Shown here: positions 1-11,900 of the stretch, in pieces
Position numbering within the stretch: position 1 is the stretch's first letter
Layout: every line of letters starts with the position of its first letter
Source: Falciphora oryzae
Lineage: Eukaryota; Ascomycota; Sordariomycetes; Magnaporthales; Magnaporthaceae
DNA length: 64,000 nucleotides
Direction: 5' to 3'
Assembly (NCBI GenBank): GCA_000733355.1
Contig: JNVV01000031.1
Coordinates: forward strand, 128,993-192,992
Notes under the pieces: model-generated
Seen by the model: only the letters and a program-made list of their open reading frames with translations
Told to the model about the DNA's origin: nothing
Databases searched by the model: none
Program-made: the position numbers and the translations under genes

Positions 1-1853
1 CGGTGACCATATCGCCTCTCCCGACCTTGCTCAAGAGGGGCCTCATCGCCATCACGCTCTGCGGGCTGCTCTCCTTCCTGGCGACCTTCTCGCTCCTCAT
101 ATATCTCTCGTACATGCTGGTTCGGTGGTACATCCGCCCGCCACCGCGACGGCCAGCGCCGGCGCCGGCGATCGCGAGCGGCCGGCGGGGGCGGCCGGCG
201 GAATCGAACGGGGTGCCCGACATCTACCTCTGCCCCAAGACGGCCGACGAGGAAGACGAGGCTGCCGTTCCCAACGCGAACGCCCCGTCGCTCAAGGAGC
301 GGCTCCGGCGGGACCCGCCCAACCAGTTCCTCATCCTCATCTACAACCTTTTGCTGGCGGACCTGCAGCAGGCCACCGGCTTCACCATCAGCCTGGCCTG
401 GCTCGCCGCGGACCAGGCAAGGTCGGGCGGCCAGCTGTGCTGGATGCAGGGCTGGTTCATCTCGGCGGGCGACCTCGGCTCGAGCCTGTTTATCCTCGCC
501 ATCGCCATCCACACATACCTGGCCATTATCCGCAACTACAGGCTCCCGTCCTGGGCCTTCTACCTCTCGATCGGTCTGCTGTGGGGATTCAACTACCTGG
601 TCGCCATCCTGGGCATCGTGATCGATCACGACAGGGCTGCCCCAGGCGGCTTATACACCCGCGTGATGGCTTGGGTAAGATTCTGCTTTCCACGTCGAGG
701 CCGCGATTTCAGCTTCCCTTCCGATACACGCTCAATCGCTGATACAGGTAACCGTGTAACCGTTTCCGCTAACTTTTTGTAGTGCTGGGTCAATACGGCC
801 TACAACGACTTGAGGCTCGGCTTACATTACGCCTGGATCCATATCTCCATGGCACTCACGACAGCGATCTACATCTACATATTCGCGTATTTGCACATGC
901 ACCGAAACATGCTCAAAAGAGCCGGCTTCCGCCGCATGTCGGGGGCGACAGAAAACTGCAGGCGGCCCAGCGCGCAGCCCCTGCAGACGCCCGCAACCCT
1001 CATCTCCGCGACCGACAGCGACGGCGGCGCCACAAACATGGACGACAGCCACCCGCCCACCCCGGGCGCCTTCCCGCAGTGCCACGGACGCCGCGACCAA
1101 GAACACGACCCTGACCACCAGCAGCAGCACCCGCGCCCGGCGATGCCGGCGGCCCCGGAGCAGCAGGGCTGGCGGCACCGGACGTTCCTGCTGTACCCCG
1201 TCATCTACATGCTCTGCACGGCGCCGCTGGCCATGGCGCGCGCGCGCAGCATCGGCAACGGGGACGTGCCGCTCGTCTTCTTCACCTTCGCGGGCGCCAT
1301 GGTCACGTCGACCGGCTTCCTCGACGTGCTGCTGTACTCGTGGACCCGCCGCGCCATCGTCTTCTCGGCCGGCGCCCGCCCGCCCGGTCAGGACCTGGGC
1401 CTCGTCACCTTCAACTTCATGCGCACCCCGCCCGGCCGCAAGCTCGGCAACGTCGTCTACGTGAGCGGCGGGGCCGGCGCGGGCGCGGGCGCGGGAGCGA
1501 CAACCGCGGGAGATGCCAGTGGGCTGCGCGCCCCGGCCGCCACAGCCGCCGCCCCTGCAGTCGGCTTCACCACGCCGATCTACGGCGGCGGCAGCGGCAG
1601 CAGGGGGTCCCGTGCCGGCGGGCCGTCGGAACCGAGACGGGCTCAGAGACAACAGAACCGGCGGCGGCGCCGGGAGCACCACTCACCCCGCAGAGGCGAC
1701 CGGGACGGGCTCTCCGGGATGACGATCCAGTGCGAGACGGTCACCTCGGTCTCTGTCGAGGTGGACCCGGACGTCATCAAGATGTTGGGCCTGAGCCTGG
1801 CGAGCAGGGCCCCGGCCGAGGAGGAGGCGGGTTCTTCCAACGCCCACGGGTGA
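1..1853 (+). CDS. Git3/Gpr1-like seven-transmembrane G-protein-coupled receptor (5' partial)
   Basis: Probable plasma-membrane nutrient or cAMP-type receptor. The frame is open at the window edge and has no ATG there, so the N-terminus is missing. Exon 1 runs to 674, a 108-nt intron (GTAAGA...TAG) spans 675-782, and exon 2 is 783-1853, giving at least 580 residues. Seven hydrophobic segments are visible: about residues 12-38, 104-130, 146-172, 181-206, 236-262, then two near 355-375 and 385-410. A long charged loop separates helices 5 and 6. The helix 4-5 border (CWVNTAYNDLRLGLHYAWI) and the helix 6-7 stretch with FLLYPVIY and GFLDVLLY fit the Git3 N-terminal and Gpr1 C-terminal halves known in fungal glucose and cAMP-receptor-like GPCRs. 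The cytoplasmic tail is Gly/Ala/Arg-rich and low complexity. The ligand is not inferable. Confidence 0.72.
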
Positions 1854-2608
1854 CATTACATGTGCCGCTCGCGAGCCGAGGAGACAGACATGTCGAGCGT
1901 TTGCGTAATGTTGAACAGCAGGGCTTTCAGACCCAGGTTTAGTTAGAAGCACAGCGAGCGGTTGTCCGTATATGCGCTATACCCTTTGTAGCTTGGAAGT
2001 TGGCGGTCTCTACGGACTGTTCCGAAGAGCCGATATCTGAAGAATCGGAGGATAATCACATAATAGAAAAAAAAAAAAAAACACAAATTTGTTCAAACCT
2101 TCTTTCGCACATGGATTCAGCTGTGAAAGGAAATAGTCGCCACCCCAAGGACAGCAATGCCCAACTTACCCATTTAGGCAATTGCCTTGGTTGTTATTTT
2201 GTATTCTGTTTTTGGCCGCTGCTTTTTATAGTCGTGGCGAATCAGTTGCGAAGGTCCGAGCCGTTCACTGCAACCATCACGACACACGAGGTTCCACTGC
2301 CGACGTGGCCGGAAAAATGACATCATCTTCCGATGCCTGGATCCTGTGCCCAAGAGCTTATCGGGCCCTGGTCCGGCGTGGGCACGGATTGGATTTTTCG
2401 ACCGGAGCATTTTCAACGGGAAACTTTTCTTTTTGGGGTTGGTGTCTGGAACATTGGACAAACGTACCCCGGATAGCCGACATGGGTTGAAGTATGTACA
2501 GGGGTTGGTTTCCCGACGCGACATTTCGCGCACAGGGTTAACGTGCCGAGGAGAGACATTGACGCACAAAGATTGGTAAGATTTACGACCAGCTCGACCA
2601 GTGGAACA
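1854..2608. other. Convergent intergenic region
   Basis: This stretch lies between the 3' ends of the receptor and the oxidoreductase. It carries a run of about 15 A near 2067-2081 and several short open frames with no recognisable product. I see no gene in it. Confidence 0.6.
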
Positions 2609-3811
2609 TCAGGCAGGCGCAACATCCTTCCCAGTCTTGGCACTTTCCCGAATCGCCTCGATGATGCGCAGGACGTCGGCGGCTTGGCTCGCGGGCACGG
2701 GGACGTCCTCCTCCTTGCCGCTCCGCAGCGCCGCGGCCAGGCGGCGGTAGAACTCGAAGTAGGTCGGGGGCGGCTCGACGTTGAGCCAGTCGACCTCGGA
2801 GACGGAACCGTCGTCGGCGATGCGGGCGAGGCGGCCGGGCCGGCGCGACGACGGGTCCCTGCCGAAGTCGGCCTCGGTGCCGACCATGCCCGCCTTGAGC
2901 TGGTCCTCCTGGCGGTCGAGCCCCGTCTTGCGGTAGGTGCCGCGACTGCCGCGGGCCCAGAAGCGCGGCTGCTCGACCTCGGCGCTGAGCACCCCCGCGC
3001 GCACGTGGACGAGCACCCCCGCGGCCGCGTAGGTGAGCAGCGCGTCGATGCTGTCCGGCTCGTCGTCGAGCCCGCCGGCGCCCGACACGAGGCGGCCGTC
3101 GCGCTGGTTGATGAACTTTGCGCTCACGGCCGAGGGCTTGCCGAAAAGCACGTAGACCTGGTCCAGCAGGTGGGTGCCCAGGTCGAAGATGACGCCGCCG
3201 CCCCGGTCCATGGGCAGGCTGGCCTTCCAGTTGGTGGGGCGGGCGGCACGGTGGCGGTCAAAGTGAGTGTTGAGCTCATAGACGCGGCCGAGCTCGCCGT
3301 CGTCGATGAGCTTTTTAAGGGTGGTAAAGTCGGCGTCCCAGCGGCGGTTCTGGTAGACGCAAAGCACGAGCCCGCGCTGGCTGGCCAAGGCGGCCAGCTC
3401 GTCGGCCAGCGCCGACGCCGGCACAAAGGGCTTCTCGACCAGAACGTGCTTGCCGGCCTCGAGCGCCTGCTTGGCGATGGCGTGGTGCGAGTCGGGGGTG
3501 GTGGTGATGACGACCAGGTCAACCTCAGAGTCGGCCAACACGGCGTCTACCGAGGTCTGGTGCTTGATAGATGGGTGGTCCCTCGGTGCCGAGTTGCCAT
3601 CCGAGGGGGACCGCTGGACAATGGAGTGGAGGACCAAGCCGTCTGTGAGCTTGATGAAGGGGATGTGGAAGACTTTGGCGGACATGCTGTGACCAGAGTC
3701 TATCAGCGTCTGTGTGCCAGGGGCAGGGGTATGAACACCTTGAGGCGAATGCACTCACCCATAGCCCACCACTCCGACGTTGAAGACTTTGTTTGCGTCG
3801 GCCCCTGCCAT
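2609..3811 (-). CDS. Gfo/Idh/MocA family NAD(P)-dependent oxidoreductase
   Basis: Soluble dehydrogenase of the glucose-fructose oxidoreductase / inositol dehydrogenase superfamily; the substrate is unknown. The start is ATG at 3811. Exon 1 is 3759-3811, a 72-nt intron (GTGAGT...CACAG) spans 3687-3758, and exon 2 is 3686-2609, giving 376 residues. This splice is needed to complete the Rossmann motif: exon 1 supplies VFNVGVVGYG and exon 2 continues MSAKVFHIPF, giving GxGxxA at about residues 16-21. The family's EKP motif (VLVEKPF) is near residue 100 and the C-terminal Gfo/Idh/MocA sheet domain follows. It is transcribed divergently from the dihydroxy-acid dehydratase gene across 755 bp. Confidence 0.87.
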
Positions 3812-4566
3812 TGTGAATTGATTTGATCCTGTGGGTGATCTTGCTCCACCGGCTACAATACTCTACACTGATGAGAAAAGACGGGAAAGGGTTACGCCAA
3901 AAGGAGTGCTGGGAAAGCTTGATGTTCTTTCTTGGAGGGGCCGACCTCTAATGGACGCCAGTGGCGTGTGTTCCCCGCCGACATCATTGCCCAGCCGGAG
4001 CGTTTCGTCAGCGACGGCCAGCTGGGAACGATGGTGGGGAGACTCGACGGTGCAGTGGTCTGGCATGGCAACAGGGCGAGCCCCATAGCTCCAGCTGCGA
4101 GGTGGGTTGGATCAGTTCACCTTACACACCGTCCATTGAGGACTAGACTTGTTTTCTAGGTTCTCTTCGTGGTGGAGAGCGCCCGAACTCGGCCAGCTGC
4201 TCACTCTGGCAGGGCCTGGCACATCATATTGTAATTCCCGGCTCTTGATTGGCCGAAAGCCCAAGGTTGCGGGGTGCGCCACCACGGTGGAGGGAAACCC
4301 AAGGCGCCGGAATCGGCGACACAAAAAAAGTGTGCGGGCAGCGAGAGCTGAGCTTGAAGCTCACAACTCACTGTCCCTGTGACTGTCCCTGTGATCTGCA
4401 GACGCCAGTTGTGTGCGTTAAGTCCCGGATCAATTGACTCATCTTGCGCCGGTCTGGACAGCTTCTGGCCGCGCCATGTCGAGATAGCCACCCAATTGAC
4501 CTGTCCCAGCTTTCCGTCCTCTCCCTGATCGTGCCACGCCCCCCGCCCGCCTCCGCCGCCGCCGCC
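3812..4566. promoter_or_regulatory. Shared divergent promoter region (oxidoreductase / ILV3)
   Basis: These 755 bp separate two divergent start codons and hold no gene. Short polypyrimidine stretches precede the ILV3 start. A consensus Gcn4/CPC1 core lies at 4435-4441 (separate entry). Confidence 0.55.
4435..4441 (+). promoter_or_regulatory. Gcn4/CPC1-type site TGACTCA upstream of ILV3
   Basis: The heptamer TGACTCA, followed by T, sits 126 bp upstream of the dihydroxy-acid dehydratase ATG. Gcn4 in yeast and CPC1/CpcA in filamentous fungi bind TGACTC cores in amino-acid biosynthesis promoters. General amino-acid control of this gene is therefore an inference from one well-placed site. Confidence 0.5.
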
Positions 4567-6375
4567 ATGTTCTCTGCCGCCCTTCTGCGGGCCAGGGCTC
4601 CCCGGGCCCTGGCCCAGAGCCGCCCCCTCGCCGCCGTGCGGAGCTCCCTCTTCTCGACGAGCACCCGCCGCCGCGCCGACGAGGCCGAGAAGCTCAACAG
4701 AGTGTCGTCCAAGATCACGCAGCACAAGTCGCAGGGTGCCTCGCAGGCCATGCTGTACGCCACGGGCCTGACCGAGGAGGACATGACGAAGCCGCAGGTC
4801 GGCATCTCGTCGGTCTGGTACGAGGGCAACCCGTGCAACATGCACATCCTCGAGCTGTCCCAGAAGATCCGCGAGTCCGTCGCCGCCGCCGGGCTCGTGC
4901 CCATGCGCTTCAACACCATCGGCGTGTCCGACGGCATCAGCATGGGCACCACCGGCATGCGCTACTCGCTGCAGAGCCGCGAGATCATCGCCGACAGCAT
5001 CGAGACCGTCATGCAGGGCCAGTGGTACGACGCCAACGTCTCCATCCCCGGCTGCGACAAGAACATGCCCGGCGTCCTCATCGCCCTCGGCCGTGTCAAC
5101 CGCCCAAGTCTCATCGTATACGGCGGCACCATCAAGCCCGGTTGCAGCATGAAGGGTGAGCCCATCGACATTGTCAGCGCCTTCCAGGCCTACGGCCAGT
5201 ACCTCACCGGCGAGATCTCCGAGGAGCAGCGCTTCGATATCATCCGCAACGCCTGCCCCGGTGGCGGTGCCTGCGGCGGCATGTACACAGCCAACACCCT
5301 CGCCTCCGCCATCGAGACCCTCGGCATGAGCCTGCCCGGCAGCAGCAGCAACCCGGCTGAGGATGAGAGCAAGATGTCCGAGTGCGCCCAGGTCGGCGAG
5401 GCCGTCAAGAACCTCCTGCGCCTCGACCTCCGCCCCAGGGACATCATGACCCGCCAAGCCTTCGAGAACGCCATGATCGTCGTCAACGTCCTGGGTGGCA
5501 GCACCAACGCCGTGCTCCATCTAATCGCCGTCGCCGACTCGGTCGGCATCAAGTTGTCCATCGACGACTTCCAGGCCGTTTCGGACCGAACCCCACTGCT
5601 GGCCGACCTCAAGCCCTCAGGCAAGTACGTCATGGAGGACGTCTACAAGATTGGCGGCACGCCGGCCCTGCTCAAGTTCTTGATCAAGGAGGGCCTGATC
5701 GACGGCTCCGGCATGACCGTCACGGGTAAGACCATGAAGGAGAACCTCGACAAGCTCCCCGGCTTCCCCGAGGATCAACCCATCATCCGGCCGCTGAGCA
5801 ACCCGCTCAAGCCCACGGGCCACATCCAGATCCTGTACGGCGACCTCGCACCCGGCGGCTCCGTCGGCAAGATCACCGGCAAGGAGGGGCTGCGGTTCCA
5901 GGGCAAGGCGAGGTGCTACGACTACGAGGACGCCTTCATCGAGTCGCTTGAGCGCGGCGAGATCAAGCAGGGCGAGAAGACGGTCGTCATCATCCGCTAC
6001 GAGGGCCCCAAGGGCGGGCCCGGCATGCCCGAGATGCTCAAGCCGAGCTCGGCCATCATGGGCGCCGGCCTGGGCAAGGACGTGGCCCTGCTGACCGACG
6101 GCCGCTTCTCGGGCGGCAGCCACGGCTTCTTGATTGGCCACATCGTCCCCGAGGCCATGGAGGGCGGCCCCATCGCCCTGGTCCGCGACGGTGACACCAT
6201 CACCATCGACGCCGAGCAGCGCGTCATCGACACGGACGTGTCGCCCGAGGAGATGGCCAGGAGAAAGGCCGAGTGGGAGGCGCCCCCGGCCAGGGTCGCC
6301 AAGGGCACGCTCAAGAAGTACGCGTCCCTGGTGAGCGACGCCAGCCACGGCTGCGTGACGGACGGTGGCGCGTGA
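4567..6375 (+). CDS. ILV3: Dihydroxy-acid dehydratase, mitochondrial
   Basis: Third common step of valine, isoleucine and leucine/pantothenate precursor synthesis: dehydrates 2,3-dihydroxy-isovalerate and 2,3-dihydroxy-3-methylvalerate to the 2-keto acids. It is a single-exon frame of 602 residues. The ATG at 4567 was chosen because the preceding codons of the same frame are Pro/Ser/Ala-rich leader without homology. Residues 1-35 are Arg/Ala/Ser-rich and lack acidic residues, as expected of a mitochondrial presequence. IlvD/Edd hallmarks are present: PGCDKN near residue 161 and [14 protein letters not shown] near 230, which contain the Fe-S cysteines, plus the C-terminal [13 protein letters not shown] block. 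The length matches fungal Ilv3. A TGACTCA element lies upstream. Nothing suggests a self-resistance paralog in a metabolite cluster. Confidence 0.96.
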   Translation: MFSAALLRARAPRALAQSRPLAAVRSSLFSTSTRRRADEAEKLNRVSSKITQHKSQGASQAMLYATGLTEEDMTKPQVGISSVWYEGNPCNMHILELSQKIRESVAAAGLVPMRFNTIGVSDGISMGTTGMRYSLQSREIIADSIETVMQGQWYDANVSIPGCDKNMPGVLIALGRVNRPSLIVYGGTIKPGCSMKGEPIDIVSAFQAYGQYLTGEISEEQRFDIIRNACPGGGACGGMYTANTLASAIETLGMSLPGSSSNPAEDESKMSECAQVGEAVKNLLRLDLRPRDIMTRQAFENAMIVVNVLGGSTNAVLHLIAVADSVGIKLSIDDFQAVSDRTPLLADLKPSGKYVMEDVYKIGGTPALLKFLIKEGLIDGSGMTVTGKTMKENLDKLPGFPEDQPIIRPLSNPLKPTGHIQILYGDLAPGGSVGKITGKEGLRFQGKARCYDYEDAFIESLERGEIKQGEKTVVIIRYEGPKGGPGMPEMLKPSSAIMGAGLGKDVALLTDGRFSGGSHGFLIGHIVPEAMEGGPIALVRDGDTITIDAEQRVIDTDVSPEEMARRKAEWEAPPARVAKGTLKKYASLVSDASHGCVTDGGA

Positions 6376-6841
6376 TATTTGCAGTATTGAACCATGTGCT
6401 TGGCTCTGGTGTTTATAAAGTCGGAAAATAGGTTTAGATATCTTTGGGTTTTTCGTTCTTGGTTTTTGGTGTCTCTGGCGGGGAAAATTGAGGCGAAGCA
6501 AATCTTTTTTGATTTTGAACTGGGAAATAATACTTGAACAAGACTTGACGTGCCACCCTGGACTAGGAACCCCCCCTTTTTTGCTAACCAAATGCAGAAA
6601 CACATGGATGGTATGAGGACCTCCCACCAACATCCTATGGTTGAGTGACGGATAGCGGCCTAGTCTACGGGAAACGATGATCCATCCTAGTTCGGAGTCG
6701 TAATTCCATCAGTGACTCCACGCAATGCACTTTTCTACCAGAAAAAACCGATGGTTAACGCATAGGAAAATGCCAATAACAGAATAGGAGAAGCATCAGG
6801 CCGCCCAGCACGGGAACCGCCCACCCTGGGAGACACCACCG
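6376..6841. other. Convergent intergenic region
   Basis: This is the 3' region between ILV3 and the acyltransferase gene. It is AT-richer than the flanking genes and carries a C6-T6 stretch near 6570. No gene seen. Confidence 0.55.
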
Positions 6842-7935
6842 TCAAAACCAGCGCCTTGACTTCTGCAACAGCTCCACAAACGCGGCCTTGTCCTTCAGAG
6901 TCAGGCCGACGCGCTTGTTGCGGCCCAGACGTGCGAGCGCCTCGGCGACTTTATCGAGAGTGCGTTGTTCCTCGGTTGTGACGTCAGCGCCGTCAGCGGA
7001 GCCGTTCAAAAGGGCCCCATGCGCCGACGAGGACTCCCCGGCGTTACCGCTGTTCCCGTTGATGGCGGCGGCGGCGTCGTTGTGTTGGACCTCGGCGATT
7101 CTAACGCGGATGCAGTGCGTGGGTCTGCTGAGAAGCTTCCAGAAGAAGGACAGCCACATGCTTGGGACGGGCGTCGTGATGTCTGGGGCCGTGTAGCGGA
7201 TGCTGACGGGGTAGATGCCCCTGTCGGCGGGGACGGCGGCGAGGCTGGGCGCCAGGGGGAGGATGCCCCTGCCGTTGGTGGTGCCGCACTCGGGGAAGAC
7301 GACAACGGTTCGATCCGGGTAGCGGCGCATGAGGGCGGCGAGGTCGACGAGGCCGGCCGGGTTCTGCGAGACGTCATCGCGCAGCTGGGCGGGGCTGAGG
7401 GCGTACAGGGCCATGCGGAGCAGCGAGACGTGGCGGACCTTGCGGGTGTTTGGGTACGAGATGGTGAAGATGGGGTCGAAAACGGCGGCGAGATAGAGGG
7501 CGTCAATGGGGGAGGTGAAGTTGGCGGCGATGACCGAGGGCCCGCGCGGGAGACGGCCGGACTGCTGGGCGACGTGACCACGCTTGACGCCGTCGAGCTG
7601 CAGGTCTACCCACCAGATGCCCGGTATTGCCATTGTCCCCCAGAGCAGGAGCTTGCGCACGCCTGAGGGGAAGGGCAGGTTGTGCAGCACCAAAAGGTAG
7701 AAGATGACATAGCCCAGGAAGATGGGCAGGCGCACAAAGAAAAGCGTGGCGTGGACGGCCAGCCACAGGTAGCTGCCCGACGGGGTCGATATGGGCAAGA
7801 ACGGGGAGATGCCGGAGCCTAGGGTTTGCGGGAGAGGAGCCGTCAGCATCAATACCGGCGCGGGGCCCTGGGGGGCGAGATGCATCTATCACACAAATAC
7901 CCACCTCTGTCCCGGAACTGGGAAAACTTCTCCAT
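6842..7935 (-). CDS. Loa1/Vps66-like lysophospholipid acyltransferase (PlsC family)
   Basis: Probable membrane acyltransferase acting on lysophosphatidic acid or related lipids at ER or lipid droplets. The start is ATG at 7935 (MEKFSQFRDR). Exon 1 is 7905-7935, an 86-nt intron (GTGGGT...CCTAG) spans 7819-7904, and exon 2 is 7818-6842, giving 335 residues. A hydrophobic segment occupies about residues 23-52. The PlsC block I position reads NFTSPID, so the usual His of HX4D appears to be Phe. Block III reads VFPECGTTNGR, resembling FPEGTxSNG with Gly replaced by Cys. These departures point to the Loa1-like branch rather than canonical AGPAT. A Ser/Asn/Ala-rich insertion lies near residue 270. 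The family assignment is good; the exact substrate is inferred. Confidence 0.75.
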
Positions 7936-8970
7936 AGCGGCGGGTTCTCGGGCGGCTGCCCCGTGCAGGAGATGTGTGTTCGAGCGGCTCTAGACGGTCT
8001 AGATCAAGCCGGTCGGGGCTGTCCGGTGAGCGTTGGAGGTTTTGGCTTCGCGCAAGCTAGGGATTCCTCAACTGTCGGGGCCGTTTGCATGCGGGTGCCT
8101 AAGAGTCTTGAAGCTCGGGGGAGGAGAACCGAGCAGGTGTCGAGTCGCAATATATACAGCCGCACGTAGGGAGCCCGTTGGTAGCGGGTATCGAGAACGG
8201 GGATGGGCCAAAGACCGCCTCCTGGCTTTGAGGCGAAGTACTATGCTTGGAGGGGATGCTTCTTGGACGCCGGCGACGGACGTGGCGTGAAGCCTTGGGT
8301 GAATCTGCGCGAGTTTCGAGATGGCCAGCTGACTTGGAACATGCTACTGAGTTAGCGATTTTCTGGGCGTTGCTCCCGCTCACTTGTCAGGCCACGCCTG
8401 CGGGCTTAGTCCGGGCAGTGAGAAAAAACGGATGTGTGGGAGGCATGTGAAAGGGGATCGACACAGCATGTCGCAAACGCACATCGACCGCATGTGGCTG
8501 CCTCGCCCGACTGATTCAAGTCGGCCGAGTGGGGGCCACGACTCTGACGTTGATCGCGTCCGTGCACGGCTGGAATGACAGGGCCCGGCTGGCGCCCCAC
8601 ATCCCAACGACGGGCTCCACCAGAGCTGCGCTGAGTGGCCGGGGCGGCTGTGTGTTGCGCCCGCAACCAGGCGTAAACAAATAGCGGGATTGGCGGGCTG
8701 GGTTTGGCAGGCCGCCTTCTCCGCATCACAGTTGAGCACAGGCGAAAATCCACCAGCACCTTGCTGACCCATGGGACCCGAGCCGCGACTAGCACCAGCA
8801 ATATCTGGGTGCCCTCCCCCGATGCTCTTCCCAAACCCGTCCGCTGCGCGAAGCCAGGCGAAGCCTCCGTCACCACGAGTCCTCCAGCCCCCCTCACGTC
8901 GGGAGCGCTGCTCCTTGCTTCAAGCTTTGCGGTCTATCATCAGCTGATCCAGCGCCTTCGCGCCCTCGAC
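7936..8970. promoter_or_regulatory. Divergent promoter region (acyltransferase / kinesin)
   Basis: These 1,035 bp lie between two divergent genes. They contain several short open frames of skewed composition but nothing recognisable. The region presumably holds both promoters and 5' leaders. Confidence 0.45.
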
Positions 8971-11900
8971 ATGGAGACCGTCGAGACCACGGTATGTTTC
9001 GTGCCGACCCCCATGCTGCCGCAGGCGCGCATCCACCCGCCCGCAGCCCCTGTTTATCGCCGTCCTCGTCGCCGTCGCGGACAAACGCTCGCATCCAATA
9101 CTGACCGAGGCGCTCGCGACTGCCCCTCCAGGCTCACCGCCCTTCGGGTCTCCGGCCTCCAAGCCGAGCGTTTGGGCTGCACGAGATATCCGAATCCCAA
9201 AGCAACACCCGCGCCGCCGCCAAATCAACGATGCTGCCCCCACCCCAGGCCAACCTGGGCAGCAAGCGGGTAAACAGCGAATGTCAGTAGTCGATCTCCT
9301 CTCAGCGCAACAGCTGCCGCGCCTCCGCTAACCCTCGCCGCCGTCCAAAACAGTCCCGCAGCCAGATGCGAAGCAACGCAAGACCCTCGCCGAGAGGGGA
9401 GGAGAGTGCTATGGAGCCAAACAGAGCGTGGCGGTCACTCCCGCCCCAAGGGGACATGTCAAGGCCGCCTCAATTGTCGGCCTGGCGTCAGGAGTATGCC
9501 TTCTTATGGACCCGCCTCCCTCCTCCAACGATTCTCCCCGTGCTCGCGAAGCTAACTGGCGCGTCCAACAGATACGACCGCCGTCCGCCGCGGGCATGAG
9601 CGTGCTTGCGACCAAGGCACCCACGGCCAGCGCCGCCTCACGGCAGCCTACCAAGAGCAGCTATGCCTTCAGTGTCGGTCCAGGCGCACGCCCACCAACT
9701 GCCGCGGCTGCCCGGCAGCCAACATCTTCCTTCGCGAAATCGATCAGCGGCGCTCCTCGAGGAACTGCCAGGTCACGCCCGGCTACCGCCTTTGGAGCTT
9801 ACGGGGATATCGAAGAGGCACCGCCGGCCGCCTCGAACCAGCAAAACGGTACGAATGATGCGCTAATTTTCTCCAGTCAATCTCAACGACCAAGGACCGG
9901 ACCCCTACGGCCAAGCAAGCTGCGGGAGGTCAAGTCGACGCAGTCACTGGCTGGTCGCCCAACAGCCAGGCGGAAAGATAGAGAAAGCTCTCTCAAGTCC
10001 CTCGTCGACGGGGTCAAGCGTTTGCGTATCAGCAATGGCGAGGACACGGAGGATCCCATCAGCAGCAGCGGAGATCAAGCGGTCTCCAACTCGACGCCCG
10101 GCCCGTCCACCCCGGGCCCCCAGGAGCCGTTAGACGGTATCCTCGGGAACGTCACCGTGCGCCAAAAGAGCAACAGGAACGTCCAGCCTCGCCAGCCGGT
10201 CTCGCCGGCTCAAGTCGCAGGGGACACGCGCTCAGTTGTGCCGTCCCCGCTCGCGCCGCCAAAGACACCCACCTGTAGTCGCCGGTCCTTTGACGCCAAG
10301 GTGGAGATCTTCGAGAGCTCCATCAAGGCGCTGAGGCACCGGGATGGGATCGTCATGGCCAGCTCTCCTACCAAATCCCGTCCGCCCTTCCTTTCAAAAG
10401 AAACTAACATTAGAAATTTCGAGTCCAAAGCATGGGACGTTGATGAGAGGCTCAACGAGGTCGAATCGCAATGGAAGGCCATGAAGGAGGTCATGAATGT
10501 GTCCATGTCAGAGAGGAAGGCCATGGAGCAGGTGGTCGAGCTAGCCACTAGCAGGGCAGAAGGTCTGCAAAAAGACCGAGAAAAGCTCGACTCTGAGCTT
10601 GCCGAGCTGCGACAACGAGTGCACACACTAACTCTAGATCTCGAAACCGAGCGCCGCAGCCACAAGTTTGATCTGGATGGCCAGGCACGTGACCACCAGC
10701 ATGAGCTCGAGAGGCTTCGGAGGGAGCTCGAGGACCAAACCACCAGGGCACAGCGGAGTGAACGTGAAGCCGTCGAGGCAGCGGAGCGTCGGTTCCGGGC
10801 ACAGCTGGAGGAGGAGCGGGCACGAAGCGAGAGGCAGCTGGAGGAGATGCGCTCGCAGCTCGGCTCCAAGCAACAAGAGGCCAGCCGAGCCATGCACGAG
10901 AAAGACAGGGACATCGACGAGATGCGCTCTCAGATCGAGAGGTTAAAGGGCGATCTCGACCGCGAAGTCACGCTCAAGGACGGTGTCCAGAAAGCGGTCA
11001 TCGAGATGACAACGGCAAACCTGACGCTCGAGGCGCAGATCCAGCAGCTCACGGGCAAGGTCAGGTTCCTGGAGTCCAGCAACCAGCAGCAGTCCGACTC
11101 GTTCAACGAGATGGAAGCCCGCCTCCAGGAGGCGCTCGCCATCGCGGAGACGGCGCGCGAGAAGCTCATCAAGGAGGAGACGGAGCGTCGGGTTCTCTTC
11201 AACAAGTACCAGGAACTGAAGGGCAACATCCGGGTCATGTGCAGAGTGCGTCCCGTTCTAGACCCCTCCGAGGGCGCGGCCGCGACTCTTGGGTTCCCCG
11301 ACCTCAAGACGTCGGCTCAACTCGACGTCACGGGTCCCGAGGAGCGCAGCGCTACGGGCAACATCAGCCGCAAGACGATGCCGTTTGAGTTCGACCGCGT
11401 CTTCACGCCTCAGACGCAGAACGAGGAGATCTTTGGGGAGATCTCGCAGCTTGTGCAGAGCGCGCTGGACGGGTACAACGTCTGCATATTCTGCTATGGC
11501 CAGACGGGGTCGGGCAAGACCTTTACCATGTCCAGTGCCGACGGTATGATCCCGAGGGCCGTGCATATGATCTACGATGAGGCGGAGCGGCTCAGAGACA
11601 AGTCTTGGAGCTACCAAATGGTCGGGTCATTCATAGAGGTGTACAACGAGGAGCTGCACGACCTTCTGGCGGCCGAGGGCACGCGGAGGAAACTCAGCAT
11701 CCAGCACGACGATATCCGAAAGCAGACAACCGTGGTTAACTGCCGCACCGTCCCGCTCGACTCGGCTGGGCGCGTTGAGCAGATGCTAGAGGAAGCACAG
11801 AGCAACCGCTCGGTGGCGGCGACCAAGGCCAACGAGCGGTCGTCGCGGTCGCACTCGGTCTTCGTCCTGAAGCTCGTCGGCGAGAACGCGGCCACAGGTG

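Noticed and set aside
2543..3826. A 427-codon plus-strand frame
   Set aside because: Antisense shadow of the Gfo/Idh/MocA oxidoreductase.
4201..5520. A 439-codon minus-strand frame and similar long frames opposite ILV3
   Set aside because: They are antisense shadows of the dihydroxy-acid dehydratase gene with Ala/Gly/Asp-skewed composition.
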